DNA from: Wurfbainia villosa | Taxonomy: Eukaryota; Streptophyta; Magnoliopsida; Zingiberales; Zingiberaceae | NCBI GenBank assembly: GCA_025175895.1 | Contig: CM046001.1 | Location: forward strand, 49,599,719 to 49,663,718 | Reading direction: 5' to 3' | Length of the DNA stretch: 64,000 nt | Shown: one piece after another, positions 10,357-21,993 of the stretch | Position numbering within the stretch: position 1 is the first letter of the stretch | How the letters are laid out: each line of letters starts with the position of its first letter | Translations under genes and position numbers: made by a program | Notes under the pieces: generated by a model | Database searches by the model: none | Told to the model about the DNA's origin: nothing | The model's input: only the letters and a program-made list of their open reading frames with translations

Positions 10357-11919
10357 ATGGGTTAGGGTGTGTCAACCCTAAGTAGATGGGTAGTTAACCT
10401 AACCATGATGAGTTGACACTTTAGAATGTGCCAATGTGTTTTGAGAAGTTGAAAATTAATTAAAATTGACACTTTAGATTTAGAGATCATAGTGTGCCAT
10501 TTTGGGTTTTTGGCACACTAGGGAAATGGGTTGTATTATGGCAAAATGGATTTTAATTATATCAAATAACAATTAATACTAAAATCTAGATATTTATACT
10601 TTTATCTTTTACTTGTCATATGTCATGACATTACATCATATTCATTTTTATCATGTAAAATGTCATAATCATATTTAGGGTTATTTATATATGTCATGTA
10701 TGCTTAGAATTCATTCACATGTCATGACATCATGATTTTGACACATGCTTTTATCATTATATCATTATGCCATAATCATCATTCATGCATAAATAAAATG
10801 ATTTAAGGACTATGACATGATTTGAAATTCCATGCATAAGGGAGTCAAATAGTGTTGCCTAGTAAATTGCATAAGACCCTAAATGAATAAAGTCTACATC
10901 TCACTAGAAACTTGACTTGTATGTGTTTCACACATCTAGATACAAGTGAGATGTTTAGAAAAATAAAATTAAAGGTTTTAAAAATATTTCAAAATCATTT
11001 TAAAAAACCTTGGTGAAGTCTATCTTTTGATAGCAATCACCATTGAATGAGGTGATACAAAGAGGACTCAATATTGAAGTTTTTCTTAACTTTTGAACTT
11101 TGTATCAATCTCACTATTTTGTGGGTAAAATAATTTTCTAATATTTTTCACCCATAATGATTGTTATAAGTAATATACATATGAATTTTCATGAATTTTC
11201 AACCTATGTATATTTACTTATGATTTTCGGAATTTCAATTCTGAAAAATTAAAGCATTTGCGATTATCGATCGCCATGGATAGCGATCGACTAGTAAACT
11301 GAAGAGGCAGGTGATAATGCTGATTTCGAGTAAACAAGGTTTGTTAGGCCCATGTTCAGCTAGGTTAAGGTTCCCTAACCACTTCTAACCCTAGGGCATG
11401 CTTGACAGAGCATTAGAAATGGTGAAAATCCATTGGATATGGATTAGGAGAAGTGTTTAGGGTGAGTATCAATTTAAGGTGCATGGAGGTTCAATGTTGA
11501 ACGTGTGTCATAATTTTGATTGTTTAAATATTCCTATTGGCTTAGGGACTCTCCAAGGACATTGTTGGTGCAATGGTCAAGGGGGAGCAAGCCTTTAGGG
11601 GGAGGTATCCATCATGGGAAGATGGATGTGTATTTTTCCTCATGGAAGGAAAATTTGGGATTGCCTCTCTTAAGTGATATGGGACTTATCACTAGGAAGA
11701 TTGTAGGCATGTTTGTTCCTCCAAGAGAGAGATTGTAAGATTTCATTGGAATATGAGACATTCATACCCTTGGAGAGGACCTTTTTGATGTATGTCAAAA
11801 AGGAGGAGAAGTTATCAATTGGGATAGTTGGAATTCTCATTGGGATGTGAGAATTGTCAATTGTGGATAATTGGTATACTTGAGTTTGAGGTTTTGTCAA
11901 ACATAAAAAATGAGGAGAT
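10357..11919 (+). mobile_element. Copy B: conserved noncoding module between gag and 3' LTR
   Basis: About 1.56 kb without coding. It has the same ordered blocks as in A and C: hairpin AGTGTGCCA / TGGCACACT (10491-10519); palindrome TGTCATGACA twice (10621-10630 and 10720-10729); a CTATC-TTTT-GATAG hairpin block (about 11005-11045); and an internal copy of the LTR start, TGTTGGTGCAAT (11563-11574), before AAGGGGGAG and further polypurine tracts. Another purine tract, GAGGAGAT, abuts the 3' LTR. Confidence 0.72.
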
Positions 11920-14046
11920 TGTTAGTACAATCGGCCCAGGACTCGAGTTTGACTCGAACTATATTTTGATGTTAGACAAAACGTATGACATGGGATTGTC
12001 ATGGGAAGTCCAACATGGATTGACCACGTAAATCGAAGTGTGTAGCTTTGGTGGTGAAAAGTCCAAGCATGGGGCTTGGTGTTGGGAAAATCCAAGCATA
12101 GGGCTTAGTGTTGGAAAGTCCAACATGGGTTGACCACGTAAGTCCAAGTGTGTAGCCTTGGCGGTGAAAGTCCAAGCATGGGGCTTGGCATGGAAAATCC
12201 AAGCCTGAGGCTTGGTGTGGGAAGTCTTGAGGACTTGGCAAGTTCACTAGGCTCGGGGTCCTTGAGTTGGTAAAGGATGACATTGCGAAGTCATACGCTT
12301 GGTGCATCCGAGGGACCGCCGGACGGGGAGCGAATGGAGTGAGGCCCAAGGAAAGTATACTTCGAGGGCAAGAGACGCGAAGGATGACATTGCGAAGCCG
12401 TACGCTTGGTGCATCCGAGGGACGTAGGCCGAGGGAAGAGAGCTTCGGTGGGAAACTCCATGAGAGGATGAAGTGGACTTAGCCAAGTGGCTAAAACTGA
12501 GTGTCGGATACTCAAACGTGGTGTTTGAGGGTTTACTCGACGGTTGGATGCTCAAACAACTTGGTGTTTGAGGTTTTATCCGACATCAGTCGACTGGTAT
12601 AGGTACCAGTCGACTGGTATAGGTCGATTGGACTCGACCGGTGTTCGACTGACAAAGTTCTGGCCTAACGATCCGGGAGGAGGGCAATAATCGCCGACGC
12701 CATCGATCGAATGATGATGGAGATCGATCGTGATCGGAATTCGACGAGAATGTTTTCCAGCCGAGTGATCGCGCCGAGCACTCAACTGATGGGGTTACCA
12801 GTCGATTGATGGGTAGGATCAGTCGACTGATGGTTATCCGTTGGGTTTTTGCCAACGTGGATTCGGTCGTTGTGAGACAACGCCTACAGCAGCAGTCGAC
12901 TGATCGGCGTGAAATCAGCCCGAGACAAGCATAAAAGGAGCTTGGGGGAGGATTTCAACAAGAGTTTTTTTGGGAGATTTTGGAGGCCCAACAAGAGATT
13001 TTGGGGAGCGAATGGAGTGAGGCCCAAGGGAAGCATACTTCGAGGGCAAGAGACGCGAAGGATGACATTGCGAAGTTGTGTGCTTGGTGCATTCGAGGGA
13101 TGTAGGCCAAGGGAAGAGAGCTTCGGTGGGGAACTCTATGAGAGGATGAGGTGGACTTAGCCAAGTGGTTAAGATTGAGTGTCGGATGCTCAAACGTGGT
13201 GTTTGAGGTTTACCGATCGGATGCTCAGCAACTTAGTGTTTGAGGTTTACGACATCATCGGTATTATACGATCGGTACTCTCGTCGATTGGACTCGGCCG
13301 ATGTTCGTGACAGTCGGCCTAACGATCGCGAGGAGAGCGATCATTGCAGCGCATCGATCGGTGATGATGGAGATCGGTCGGTGATCGAAGCGGTCAGTCT
13401 GAATTGTTTTCGGTCGAGTGATCCGCAGAACACTTTCGTGATGGGGTTACCGATCGGTGATGGTTATCTGTTGGGTTTTGCCAGCGTGGATTCGGTATTG
13501 TGAGACAACGCTGCAGTGTGATCATTGGAAGGTCGCGGCGGTCGTGATCGTAAATCGGCCGAGGCAAGTATAAAAGGAGCTTAGGGGAGGATTTCAACAA
13601 GAGTTTTTGGGAAGATTTTGGAGGGGAATTGCTGCTGCATTCCAAACCTTCAAGAGTCAAACCAAAGCAAGCAACAAGCAAAGGTAATCAAAGTCATTTG
13701 TGCAAAGATTTCATTTGTGTTCTTTGTATTTGCTTGTATTTTTATATTACCGTTGTAATTGCTTGTACGAGGTTTCTCCACCCCCGACGTGTTGTCGAGG
13801 AGTGTTGTTAGTGTCGTGCGCATAACACAAGCTCGTTGAGCTCACCCGTGGAGTAGGAACCCTAAGGTTCCGAACCACGTATATCTTGTGTCGTGTGCTT
13901 GTATTCTTATTGTGTTTTCATTATTGTATATTCCGCTGCGCTAACGAGAATTGTAGACAAGCGACATTCAACGAACAAACGAATTCCACCGTACACGTGA
14001 TTTGGGTTATCCACCCCTCTCTAGTCGGCCACCGATTCCTCCAACA
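11920..14046 (+). mobile_element. Copy B 3' LTR with an internal 678-bp tandem duplication
   Basis: Starts TGTTAGTACAATC and ends CTCCAACA. It is 2127 bp, against about 1465 bp for the 5' LTR. The excess is a direct duplication: GGGGAGCGAATGGAGTGAGG starts at 12325 and again at 13003. The repeated part includes the palindrome-rich region and the TATA-like CATAAAAGGAGC and leader (about 12930, and 13569 as GTATAAAAGG), so this LTR has two promoter regions. Unit 1 carries CAGTCGACTG-type palindromes; unit 2 carries GATCG-type sequence at the same sites. Confidence 0.8.
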
Positions 14047-15070
14047 AAGGAGACCTGGTTAGCATGACATAGCCGATAGAAGCACCTGAAGGCTAACTCG
14101 AAGAGTGAAGGAGTCGTGGAGGACTCGAATGGATCCTGAGGGCGTAAGGCTGATAAAGGTGGCTAGAAGACTTAGGTCTAGGCTAAGGGTGGTCGATCAA
14201 GTATGAGGGGATCATACTTGTTTGAGGTTCTGAGTGGAGGTCGTGAACGGTCGACGAATCTGCACACGGGAGCCTAGTTGACTCGAGCGGTGGTGGGATT
14301 ATGACAAGTCGATGACTATGTAGTCGTGAGGCTCATAGCGATCTGGCTCGGTAGTCATTGCGCTAGGGTTTAGCATTGAATAGCTACTAGCGATCGATTT
14401 CCATGTATGGGCGTCGGCGAGAGCTAGTGGACTCGCGATTGTTGAGCGATCGATTGTTGGCTATAATGATCATTGGCGGCTTATGACAATGATCGTGCTA
14501 TGTGATCATTTGCTAGGTCGAGCTATCGCTCGACTTAATTTGACATGGATTAAGCCGTTGTGAGACAACGGTACTGTGACCAGTCGACTACTAGGTAAGA
14601 TCAGTCGACTGGAGAGTTACGATGGGGAGGAGATAAAAGTCGATTCTTAGTGATCTTGAAGAGGATAAGTTGATGCTTTCCAGACCTTCCAAGCTATCCA
14701 AAGCAATCAAAGCTCATTTGTCAAGTGTTTTTACTTATATTTCGATTTACTTAGTGTATTTGGTTGTATTTCTTATTGTTGTAAGAATTTGTATGAGATT
14801 TCTCCACCTCCGATATCATAGTTAGAAGGAGAGGTCCATAGTGAGGGTAGATCACTATAGCGCCGCCGTGGAGTAGGAACCCTAATTCTGAACCACGTAA
14901 AATCTCATCTTGTGGTTGTGATTCTTTTGTTTGTGTTTATATTGTGTATGCTTATGTTTCTGTTGCATATTACTAATCATTTGTAGACGAGCATATGAAC
15001 GCAATCGAAGAAATCGAAAAATCACTATTCAACCCACCCCCCTCCTCTAGCGCACCACCAATCCCCAACA

Positions 15071-15350
15071 GTGTTATAAGAGGTTTCTCCGCTTTTGGAA
15101 AGTATGTGAGAAGGAGAAAAGATAGTGGACTATCACTAAGATGTTAGGCCATAGAGTAAAAATCGAGGGTTCCTAATCATGTAAAATGAAGGTGTTGTGC
15201 TTGTGTCTTTGTCTGGTATTTGTTTATTTTTATTTTTCACAAGATTAACATCTTGTAGATGAGCACGATAAACAAGAAATCAAGAATCACAATTGACTCA
15301 CCGCCCCCCCCCCCCCCCCCTCCCCTAGCGATGTCAATGGTCCCAACCAT
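15071..15350 (+). mobile_element. Tail of a Sirevirus-type LTR (probably element A 3' LTR)
   Basis: Matches the 3' quarter of the family LTR: GTTATAAGAGGTTTCTCC, the GTGAGAAGGAGAAAA block, the GTAAAATG leader part, TTGTAGATGAGCACG, then a C run (15301-15320) and GGTCCCAACCA. It belongs outside the LTR ending at 15070. Confidence 0.55.
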
Positions 15351-17232
15351 TTCTAGTCGACGAGGTAAATTTGTGAGATTGACTTAAGAGCTATGTGAAA
15401 ATGATCTCCTTAATTAGTGAATAGGATTAGGTTTCAATTTATCAAGTTGGAGTTTGATGGTCCCTACCAAAATGTTGATGAACAATGCTGGTGGCAAATG
15501 GGATGTGGATGGAGGAGGAAGAAAAAGAGAATGGTAACTGCATATTTAAGGGCAAAGCTTAAGTATTATTTCATATTAACACTTTGATCCTAGAAAGTAT
15601 GATACTATTTTAGCATTGTATTATGTTGGCATTCACCATACTTTGATATGCATCAAAATAAACAAATTTAGATACATTGTATGCCTTCAATCATCTTCTA
15701 CTTCATTTATTCCTTATAGAATAATAATATAACTATTAGATAGTCAAATAAATTTAAACATACTACATATTATTGAAACTAGACATACTTCAACACCTGT
15801 GAAAGCATGCCAAAATAAATTCAAATGAGTTTTACTTAATCATCATTCACTTAAACTTTATGCATTAATAAGATTGAATTATAAATGATTTTACTAATTT
15901 TTAATTCAATATGAGTGGAGATGAATTCATTTAAGTTTTCCTCCTACAATTTTCTTCCATACAACTTGTTTATTTACGAATGCTATAATTAATTGAATTA
16001 GAATTTCGAAGAAAACAAGCTACAAAACAAGTAACAAAAATTATTTGAATTAATATTACTGTTGACGAAGTGTGTCAATGAGTGCTCAACTAAAAAGTTA
16101 TATTTTGACATTACCACTCAGCTCGCTACAAAATTTGAGTCAATGAACAAGGCTTAAAATTCTATACCATGTCAAGGTTTCAATCTCCATATAGAACAAT
16201 GTGGTTACAATGTTTTATTGTGCCAACACTCAGCAGACTTCCAAGCATAGCAAGAAAAATTCAAATGCATTTTAATCCTATAATCCTCACCCACTTAGCT
16301 TGTTTACTTCTAAATACCTATATCACTTCAATTTAAATTTCGAAGCAATAATTTAAAAAATATTACAAGCATTTGTACTATTAAATACACCTTTGCTAAT
16401 ACCAAAAAAGTGTCACGCATTGGATGGAGTAACATTTAAAGTATTGTATCATTCATTCTGTATTGAAGTTTTGGTACTCTAATAGAATGGTTTTGGCATA
16501 ATTAAATAGTTAATTAAATTAAAATTTATTATATTTAGGGACATGTGCCTCACTTAGGAGCCACAACACACCCACACCACACACACTAAAACACTTTAGC
16601 ACAAATACATTTTATAACTTCCTTGGGTAGAAGGAAAATAGGTCAATCATTCATTTCCACCTCTCACTTGCAATTAATTTTCTTTTTCCCAGTCTAATTC
16701 TAGTATTCTTCTTATTTTTGATATTTTCAAAAGGATTTCACCGAAAAAACAAATCTAGTGATCCCTCATTAAGTCAAACAATACCTTCAAGAACTAGAGT
16801 ATTTCATCAGAACCAAATGATTTCTCTTATACTTTAATGATTCCAAAGTTACATAACTTTGATACTGCTTCTTTACCCTTTCTTTTAAATCTATATGATT
16901 TTGCTGAACAATATCTTCATCAATGATATGTGACTTATCAGATGAAATTGGAGTTGCAAAGGCTGATATTGATTGAGCTCGGCCAATCTGGATTGGAATT
17001 GGCCAATTTGGAAAACTAAGGAAGACAAAAATCAACTAATAAGTACTAAAATATCAGACTTGTGTTTACACGATAGTGTTTTCAGACTATATATCATCCT
17101 TTTTCAAATTTCAAAATATATATGATGAGCAAATGGAAAGATTACGTATACACATCATTTATAGTTTTGAAAGAACGAAAGTATATCACAAAACAAGTAA
17201 CCTAAATTAATTACAGAATAAGACTTGCATAC
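15351..17232. other. Intron sequence of HEXO, AT-rich, no gene recognised
   Basis: AT-rich sequence between the LTR tail and the 34-bp exon. An open frame on the minus strand (16787-17035, 82 codons) follows an acceptor-like CTTCCTTAG, but it starts with T where the HEXO frame needs G, and it resembles nothing I know. The next HEXO exon is not visible here. Confidence 0.5.
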
Positions 17233-17266
17233 CATTGCTTGACATGAGGAGTCGAAGACCAACAAT
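17233..17266 (-). CDS. HEXO: HEXO exon (n+2): 34-bp micro-exon after the catalytic motif
   Basis: A minus-strand micro-exon bounded by acceptor CCTTACAG and donor GTATGC. Joined in phase to exon n+1 it reads D-CWSSTPHVKQ-W, which is the conserved continuation of plant HEXO proteins after GGDEVNT. The exon ends with TG, so the next exon should start with G to complete a Trp codon. That next exon is not recognisable between 1 and 17232 and probably lies left of the window. At 34 bp the exon could be missed by automatic annotation. The call rests on the motif and the matching phases together rather than on length. Confidence 0.82.
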
Positions 17267-18240
17267 CTGTAAGGCATATATAAACACAGTCAGGTAGTAG
17301 ACTTCATGTCCAATACGTTACTTTCAACTAATAATTGTGGTTCAAAGCAAATAAAAATAAAAATAATAAAAATGCATCCTTCCAAATATAAAAGATTTTT
17401 TTGGTTGGAATGGATCCTTAGATATTTGGGATTCCATCAAGGTAGTTAACCGCACACGACTCGGCTGCAATATAAAAGAAATTTAAGGATGCAACACCAT
17501 ACAAATTTCAAGTCAGCAAGACGTTGTCAAATCTATTCTTATAAAAATATTCAAAGACTTTGAGTTGCTCAATTCATGAAATAAACTATGACCTAATTAC
17601 TTTTCATGAGATGACTTTTATCCGACCATCAAGTGCAGTAATGCTCCTCAATCTGTCCTCTAGTTTGTGCCATGTCTGAGATGACAATGAAGTTTCCCTA
17701 ACCTATAGAGATGATGACGAAGCTTCCTTGACTTGTCCAAGACTGATAAAGATTCCACAACTTGTCCGAGACAACAACGAAGCTTCCATAACCTCCTAGA
17801 CGACATTGAAGCTTTTGTGAACTTCCAAGATGCCGATGAAGTTCCACAACCTGTTTGAGACAACGAAGTTGCCCAAGACTTTCTCAAGCTGTCCAAGGAT
17901 CAACAAGCTTCCCTAAGGCAACTGCTGAATGAGGTTAGGCCATTAGAATATTATGTTCTTTTTCCTTTCGAATCCTCTTCCTTTTCTTTCCACTCCTCTT
18001 CAATTCCTTTCTCCTAGGTGTTTGTGATTTTGGCACCATGCAGCATTTTTGGCAAGGCACGACATTGAAATATCTTGTTTCGGTTAGGAACTAAAACCCT
18101 GACACCTAGCTCAGAACAAGATTTAAAACCTTCATTTTCTTTATTCTTGTTGTGCATCTTAGAGAGTCACACCTTTCTTTTCTAATTGTGAGACTTCTTT
18201 AAGACATTTATTTTGCAGTGTGTTAGATAGTTGTCATATT
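17267..18240. repeat. HEXO intron sequence with degenerate minisatellite (about 17640-17930)
   Basis: Imperfect units of about 35-45 bp built on GACGAAGCTTCC and ACAACTTGTCCGAGAC recur between 17640 and 17930. The rest is ordinary AT-rich intron sequence up to the 5-bp target site ATATT (18236-18240) of element J. Confidence 0.5.
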
Positions 18241-19256
18241 TGTCAAAGGAATTAGCAGGTCATTTAAGGTGCAAATTATATGCATATTTAAAGCAGGCTG
18301 ATTTTATGTATTATCTGGTCAATTAAAGCCAGCAGATTTTATGCATTAGCTGGCCATTAATGCCGACAAATTACATACATGGTACAATTTTTCTGATTTT
18401 AGAAATATTTTATTAATTAGGATATAGATGTCAGGTTACCTTTTGCAGGTTTGTATAGGGTTTTAAAGGCTATCAACTTGCATGATAGCAAGGTTTAAAA
18501 TTTCGACCCATATTGAAGTTTCGGTCCACGATCGGAACGATACGGTTTCGATATCATATCGTGTTGTATTGGTAAATTTCGATAATTTTTAAATATAAAA
18601 ATGAAAATTTTAATTTAATTATTAAAAATAGAAAAAATAATTATGGAAAGAAAATTATCAAAAAAATAATTTAAATAGGATTAAAAAATAAAATAAAATT
18701 TAATAATAATAAAATTATTATTCATAATATATAAATTAATAAAATAAATTTAAAAATAATTTATTAATATTTTTAAATTAATAAGATAAATTTATTAAAT
18801 TTTAATTGTTTTATTTATTTTTTCATATAGTTGAACTATAGTTTGGGAAGTTGATTATTAAAATCACCGTGCAACTCCGCTGTCGCGCTCTCCCACGCCC
18901 CCCTACGGAGCCGCCGTGCTCCATGTGGAGGTCGCGCAACGTTGTCGTAGCCAATGCGGAGGTCGTGCGATGCCGCTGCGGCCAACGCAGAGGCCGCGCT
19001 ACGCCGCGGCGGCCCCCGCATAGCGCGCGAGGCCACGATGGTCACGCGAGGTCCTGTGGCCATTGGTACCATCTGTATCGGTGTTGGACAACGGCCGGAA
19101 TGATAAATTCCGCCCGTTTCACCCGGGACGGGTCGAGATTTTAAACTATGCACGATGGCAATGTAAGGAGAATTCTCCTCAAAGAGAGGAAACTTTCTCT
19201 ACTCAAAACTCCAATTTTTTCATTTTTTTCAGCTCAAAACTCTCAAAAATTGTTTA
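18241..19256 (+). mobile_element. Element J 5' LTR, interrupted by a MITE
   Basis: Starts TGTCAAAGG. It shares with the 3' LTR the repeated GCATTAGCTGG(T/C)CATTTAAAG units, TATTAATTAGGATA and the ATTCTCCTC / GGAAACTTT end. The 3' boundary (19252-19256) is approximate because the final CA is mutated. Confidence 0.78.
18489..19150 (+). mobile_element. hAT-like MITE, copy 1
   Basis: Terminal inverted repeats CAAGGTTTAAAAT / ATTTTAAACTATG, with 8-bp flanks CATGATAG (18481-18488) and CACGATGG (19151-19158), an imperfect target duplication. AT-rich left part, very GC-rich right part (18880-19140) with TGCGGCC-like motifs. Open frames in the GC-rich part are incidental. No transposase. Confidence 0.72.
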
Positions 19257-19345
19257 TGGTATCAAAGCCTCCATTATGCATCCTAACATGTCACTTGTTC
19301 TTACTTATTCTTGATAAGTTCTCTCAGCCTTACGTCTTCAGATAA

Positions 19346-20320
19346 GTATGATGCCTTCTTGATTTGTTTTAATGGCAAAAACTACTCAGCATGGACATTC
19401 CGCTTTCAAGATATTCGCCGCAGGCAAGAATTTATAGGGCCACATTGATGGCAGCAACCCTGTTCTTGACAAAGATAAAAACAAGGATGAGCATGCCAAG
19501 TGGGAGGTTACGGATGCTCAAATCATGGCATGGATTCTACAATCTGTGGAACCCAACATCATCTTGAACCTTTGACCCTTTATGACTGAAAAAGAGATGT
19601 TGAATTACCTAAAGAAACTCCACAGACTATGTAACACTGCTCGTTGGTTACAGCTTGAACATGAACTAGCTACTCTCCAACAGAGCAGTCTCGCTATTTC
19701 TAGTTTTTATCCTGGTTTCATGGGCTGGATGATACAGTTTATGCTACCTTGCTTCTTGCCTTCCGAAGGTCTTAGTTGTGTTCAATTTGTCCATGGAACT
19801 ACTAAAAGGGATCAATTTCTTATGAAACTGAGATCTGAATTTGAAGGCAGCATGTCCAATCTTTGAACCAAGAACCGTCCCTTCCTTGGATGCATGCCTC
19901 AATGATTTGTTTCATGAAAAGCAGCAACTTCTCACCCAAACCAACATGGAACAACGTAAATCCACTTCTGCTCCTATGGTTTATGCAGCTCAAGGCAAGC
20001 CAAAAGGCAGGGGCATGAGCACCATTCAATGCTTTTGTTGCAAAGGAATTGGCCACTATGCTTTAAATTGTTCAAAATATTATGCAACAACTGCAAAAAG
20101 GATGGCCATATCGTCAGGGAATGTCCTACTTGACCACCCAGGAGATCTAAAACAGCATATAGTGCCTCGGTTCTTCTAGTACTGGTGGTTCTGTGAACGT
20201 CCCTCAGTCTAGTACTGGTGGATATGTGGATGTAGCACATGTAACACGAGGTGCTCCTACTCCTGTTCAACCTGAAACCACTGAAATGATTCAACAAATG
20301 ATCATTTTTCTGTATTCTCG
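19346..20320 (+). pseudogene. Element J: gag remnant with zinc knuckles
   Basis: Copia-type gag. The N-terminal part (frames around 19350-19580) reads KYDAFLICFNGKNYSAWTF and then an AKWEVTDAQIMAWI-like stretch. A stop at about 19575 precedes the open segment 19582-19866. A CCHC knuckle CFCCKGIGHYALNC is coded near 20030-20071, and a second, CNNCKKDGHIVREC, near 20090-20131 in another frame, which shows a frameshift between them. Not translatable as a whole. Confidence 0.78.
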
Positions 20321-21993
20321 GCTTTAGAATCCTTCTCTACTTCATCTCCTTGGTCCTTTGATTCCATAGCTTCCCATCATATAACAAACAATGTAATTTC
20401 CTCACTGATATAAACAAATATTCTGGAAATCTCAACATTTATACATATGATGGAAACTCTTCACCTATTATGGCCACCGTGATGTTTCTCCTTCTCTAAC
20501 CAATGTTTTTGTCTCTCTTGGCCTTATCGCATTTTGTTTCTATCGGTCACTTAGTTAACAATGCTTGTAAAGTGGAATTTTCTAAATCTGATTGTGTTGC
20601 GCAGGATCAACAAACAAGAACAACAGGCCTAAAGTAGGGCATTTATTCCTGCTCAGTTTCCCTTATCTCTATGTTTCAATTTTCTATCCGAGTAATTAAA
20701 TACAGTGACATGTCCATCGATATGAGTGGAATTTTTCGTTCCTCCTATGGATCGGCACCAACACAATGTTGGAAAGATAACTACGACCTCCTTGCGCCCA
20801 CCGCGAGGCCGCAAAGACGATCACGTCCTCGCGGCATGTGTAATGCTGCGGTGTCGCGGAGGTTGTAGCTATCTCTACGTTTTTTAAAAAAATTATAAAT
20901 TTCTTTAATTTATTTTACATTTTTTACTTTTTAAAAAATTTATTTATTAGTTATTTTTTATTTTTTATTTTTAACCATTAATTTAAATTCCTTTTTAATT
21001 TTTCTTTTAATTCTTTTATTTGTTAATTTTTTTCTCCTACATTATTTTTTTTTTTCTTCTTTACCCTTCCACAAGGTAAACAATGAGGGGAAAAATCTTC
21101 TTTACCACTTTGCCAATAGTTAATTTTTTTTCTATCTATTCATGAAAAAAAATCCCTTTTAAAGGATGGATATTTTTTCCTCTATTTATCTAAAAAGTAT
21201 AGATAAATAAACCTTTTTAGATAAAAAAAATAGATTATTAAAAATATAAAAATTAAATATAATATAATTTTTAATTTTATAAAATATGCTACAATGAATT
21301 AAATTATTATATATTAATTTAATTTTAAATTGACCAAAACATATAAATTAAATTAAATTTAAATCTACCATCCCGCTATATTTACTTGCTTGGTAGAACT
21401 TAACTAATTCTAAATTAACTTTTATTCCATAAATATTAAACATTTTACGAGATAATATCAAAATTTGAATTTAACTTTCAATGTCTCAAAGGTAACTCAA
21501 TAATAAATATTTATAATAATCAAATATTAAAAAAATATTTTTAATTAATATATTTATATTTTAAAAACTACTGAAATTGTATTGGCATAGCACGATACAA
21601 CCCATATTGGTCCGATCATAAGTCAAAATTTCAGCCTGGCTCAAAATTTTAAACATTGCTTCTATCACCTATAATACTGTTCATGTTAATTACCAAGCAT
21701 GACATAAACATCTCGGCCATCCAAACTCTAATGTATTCCGAGGTTTGCTAAAATCAGATTTACTTGAGAATAAAGAATCACCATCTCTTAGTGTCATTCA
21801 ATTTGATTGCAACTCTTATAGGTTTGACAAAAACTAAAACTTATCATTTCGCACTCACAATCCAAATATAAACCACACTATTGACATGATACATAGTGAT
21901 AGGTTGGGTATTACACCTTACTTCACATGTTGAATACAATACTTTGTACTTTCATTAATGACTATAATCATTTCACATGGATTTAATTTTTTC
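20321..21993 (+). pseudogene. Element J: protease, pre-integrase and integrase N-part remnants
   Basis: Before the MITE at 20689-21658, several frames give the copia protease context (WSFDSIASHH, TNVFVSLG, SIGHLVNN). After it, the pre-integrase pattern GHPNSNV(F/L)RGLLKSDLL and the start of the integrase core (DMIHSD) are readable across stops. The sequence breaks at the LINE target site ATTCTAAATATGAA (21994-22007). Confidence 0.68.
20689..21658 (-). mobile_element. hAT-like MITE, copy 3 (inverted orientation)
   Basis: Right end ATTTTAAACATTG is the family terminus. The left end CGAGTAATTAAAT is a decayed partner. Flanks TTTCTATC (20681-20688) and CTTCTATC (21659-21666) match at 7 of 8, an hAT-sized duplication. 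The GC-rich part is on the left here, so the copy is reversed relative to copies 1 and 2. It lies in the protease region of J. Confidence 0.65.

Larger units (their letters stand above)
2850..14046 (+). mobile_element. Copy B: complete gag-only (non-autonomous) Sirevirus-type retrotransposon
   Basis: Complete element with TSD AAGGA at 2845-2849 and 14047-14051, LTR ends TGTTGG...CCAACA, a primer binding site for initiator tRNA-Met at 8701-8714 (one G to A change), an intact gag and a conserved noncoding module. Without the solo LTR inserted in its 5' LTR, the element is about 6.8 kb. No pol domains exist, so it would have to be mobilised by proteins of an autonomous relative. The 5' and 3' LTRs differ by an internal duplication in the 3' copy. 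Confidence 0.88.
2464..15070 (+). mobile_element. Second Sirevirus-type LTR (solo LTR or recombinant), split by copy B
   Basis: Starts TGTTGGAGCAATC at 2464 and ends CCCCAACA at 15070. Removing copy B (2850-14046) and one TSD leaves about 1.4 kb, a normal LTR length for this family. It carries the AAGTCCAAG...CTTGGC minisatellite (about 2530-2840), the CAGTCGACTG motif (about 14580-14620) and the usual C-rich end. The flanking pentamers (GAGAT on the left, GTGTT on the right) do not match, and the left junction looks like a polypurine tract next to an LTR. This may therefore be a recombination product rather than a clean insertion. Confidence 0.55.

Noticed and set aside
16787..17035. 82-codon minus-strand frame after an acceptor-like CTTCCTTAG, considered as the next HEXO exon
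   Set aside because: The exon would have to begin with G to complete Trp, and its sequence lacks HEXO motifs (EAY.YFV, NWEE). No donor site fits.
18836..19153. Open frames of 97-105 codons on both strands
   Set aside because: They are the GC-rich half of the hAT-like MITE copy 1; similar composition occurs in copies 2 to 4 without a shared frame.
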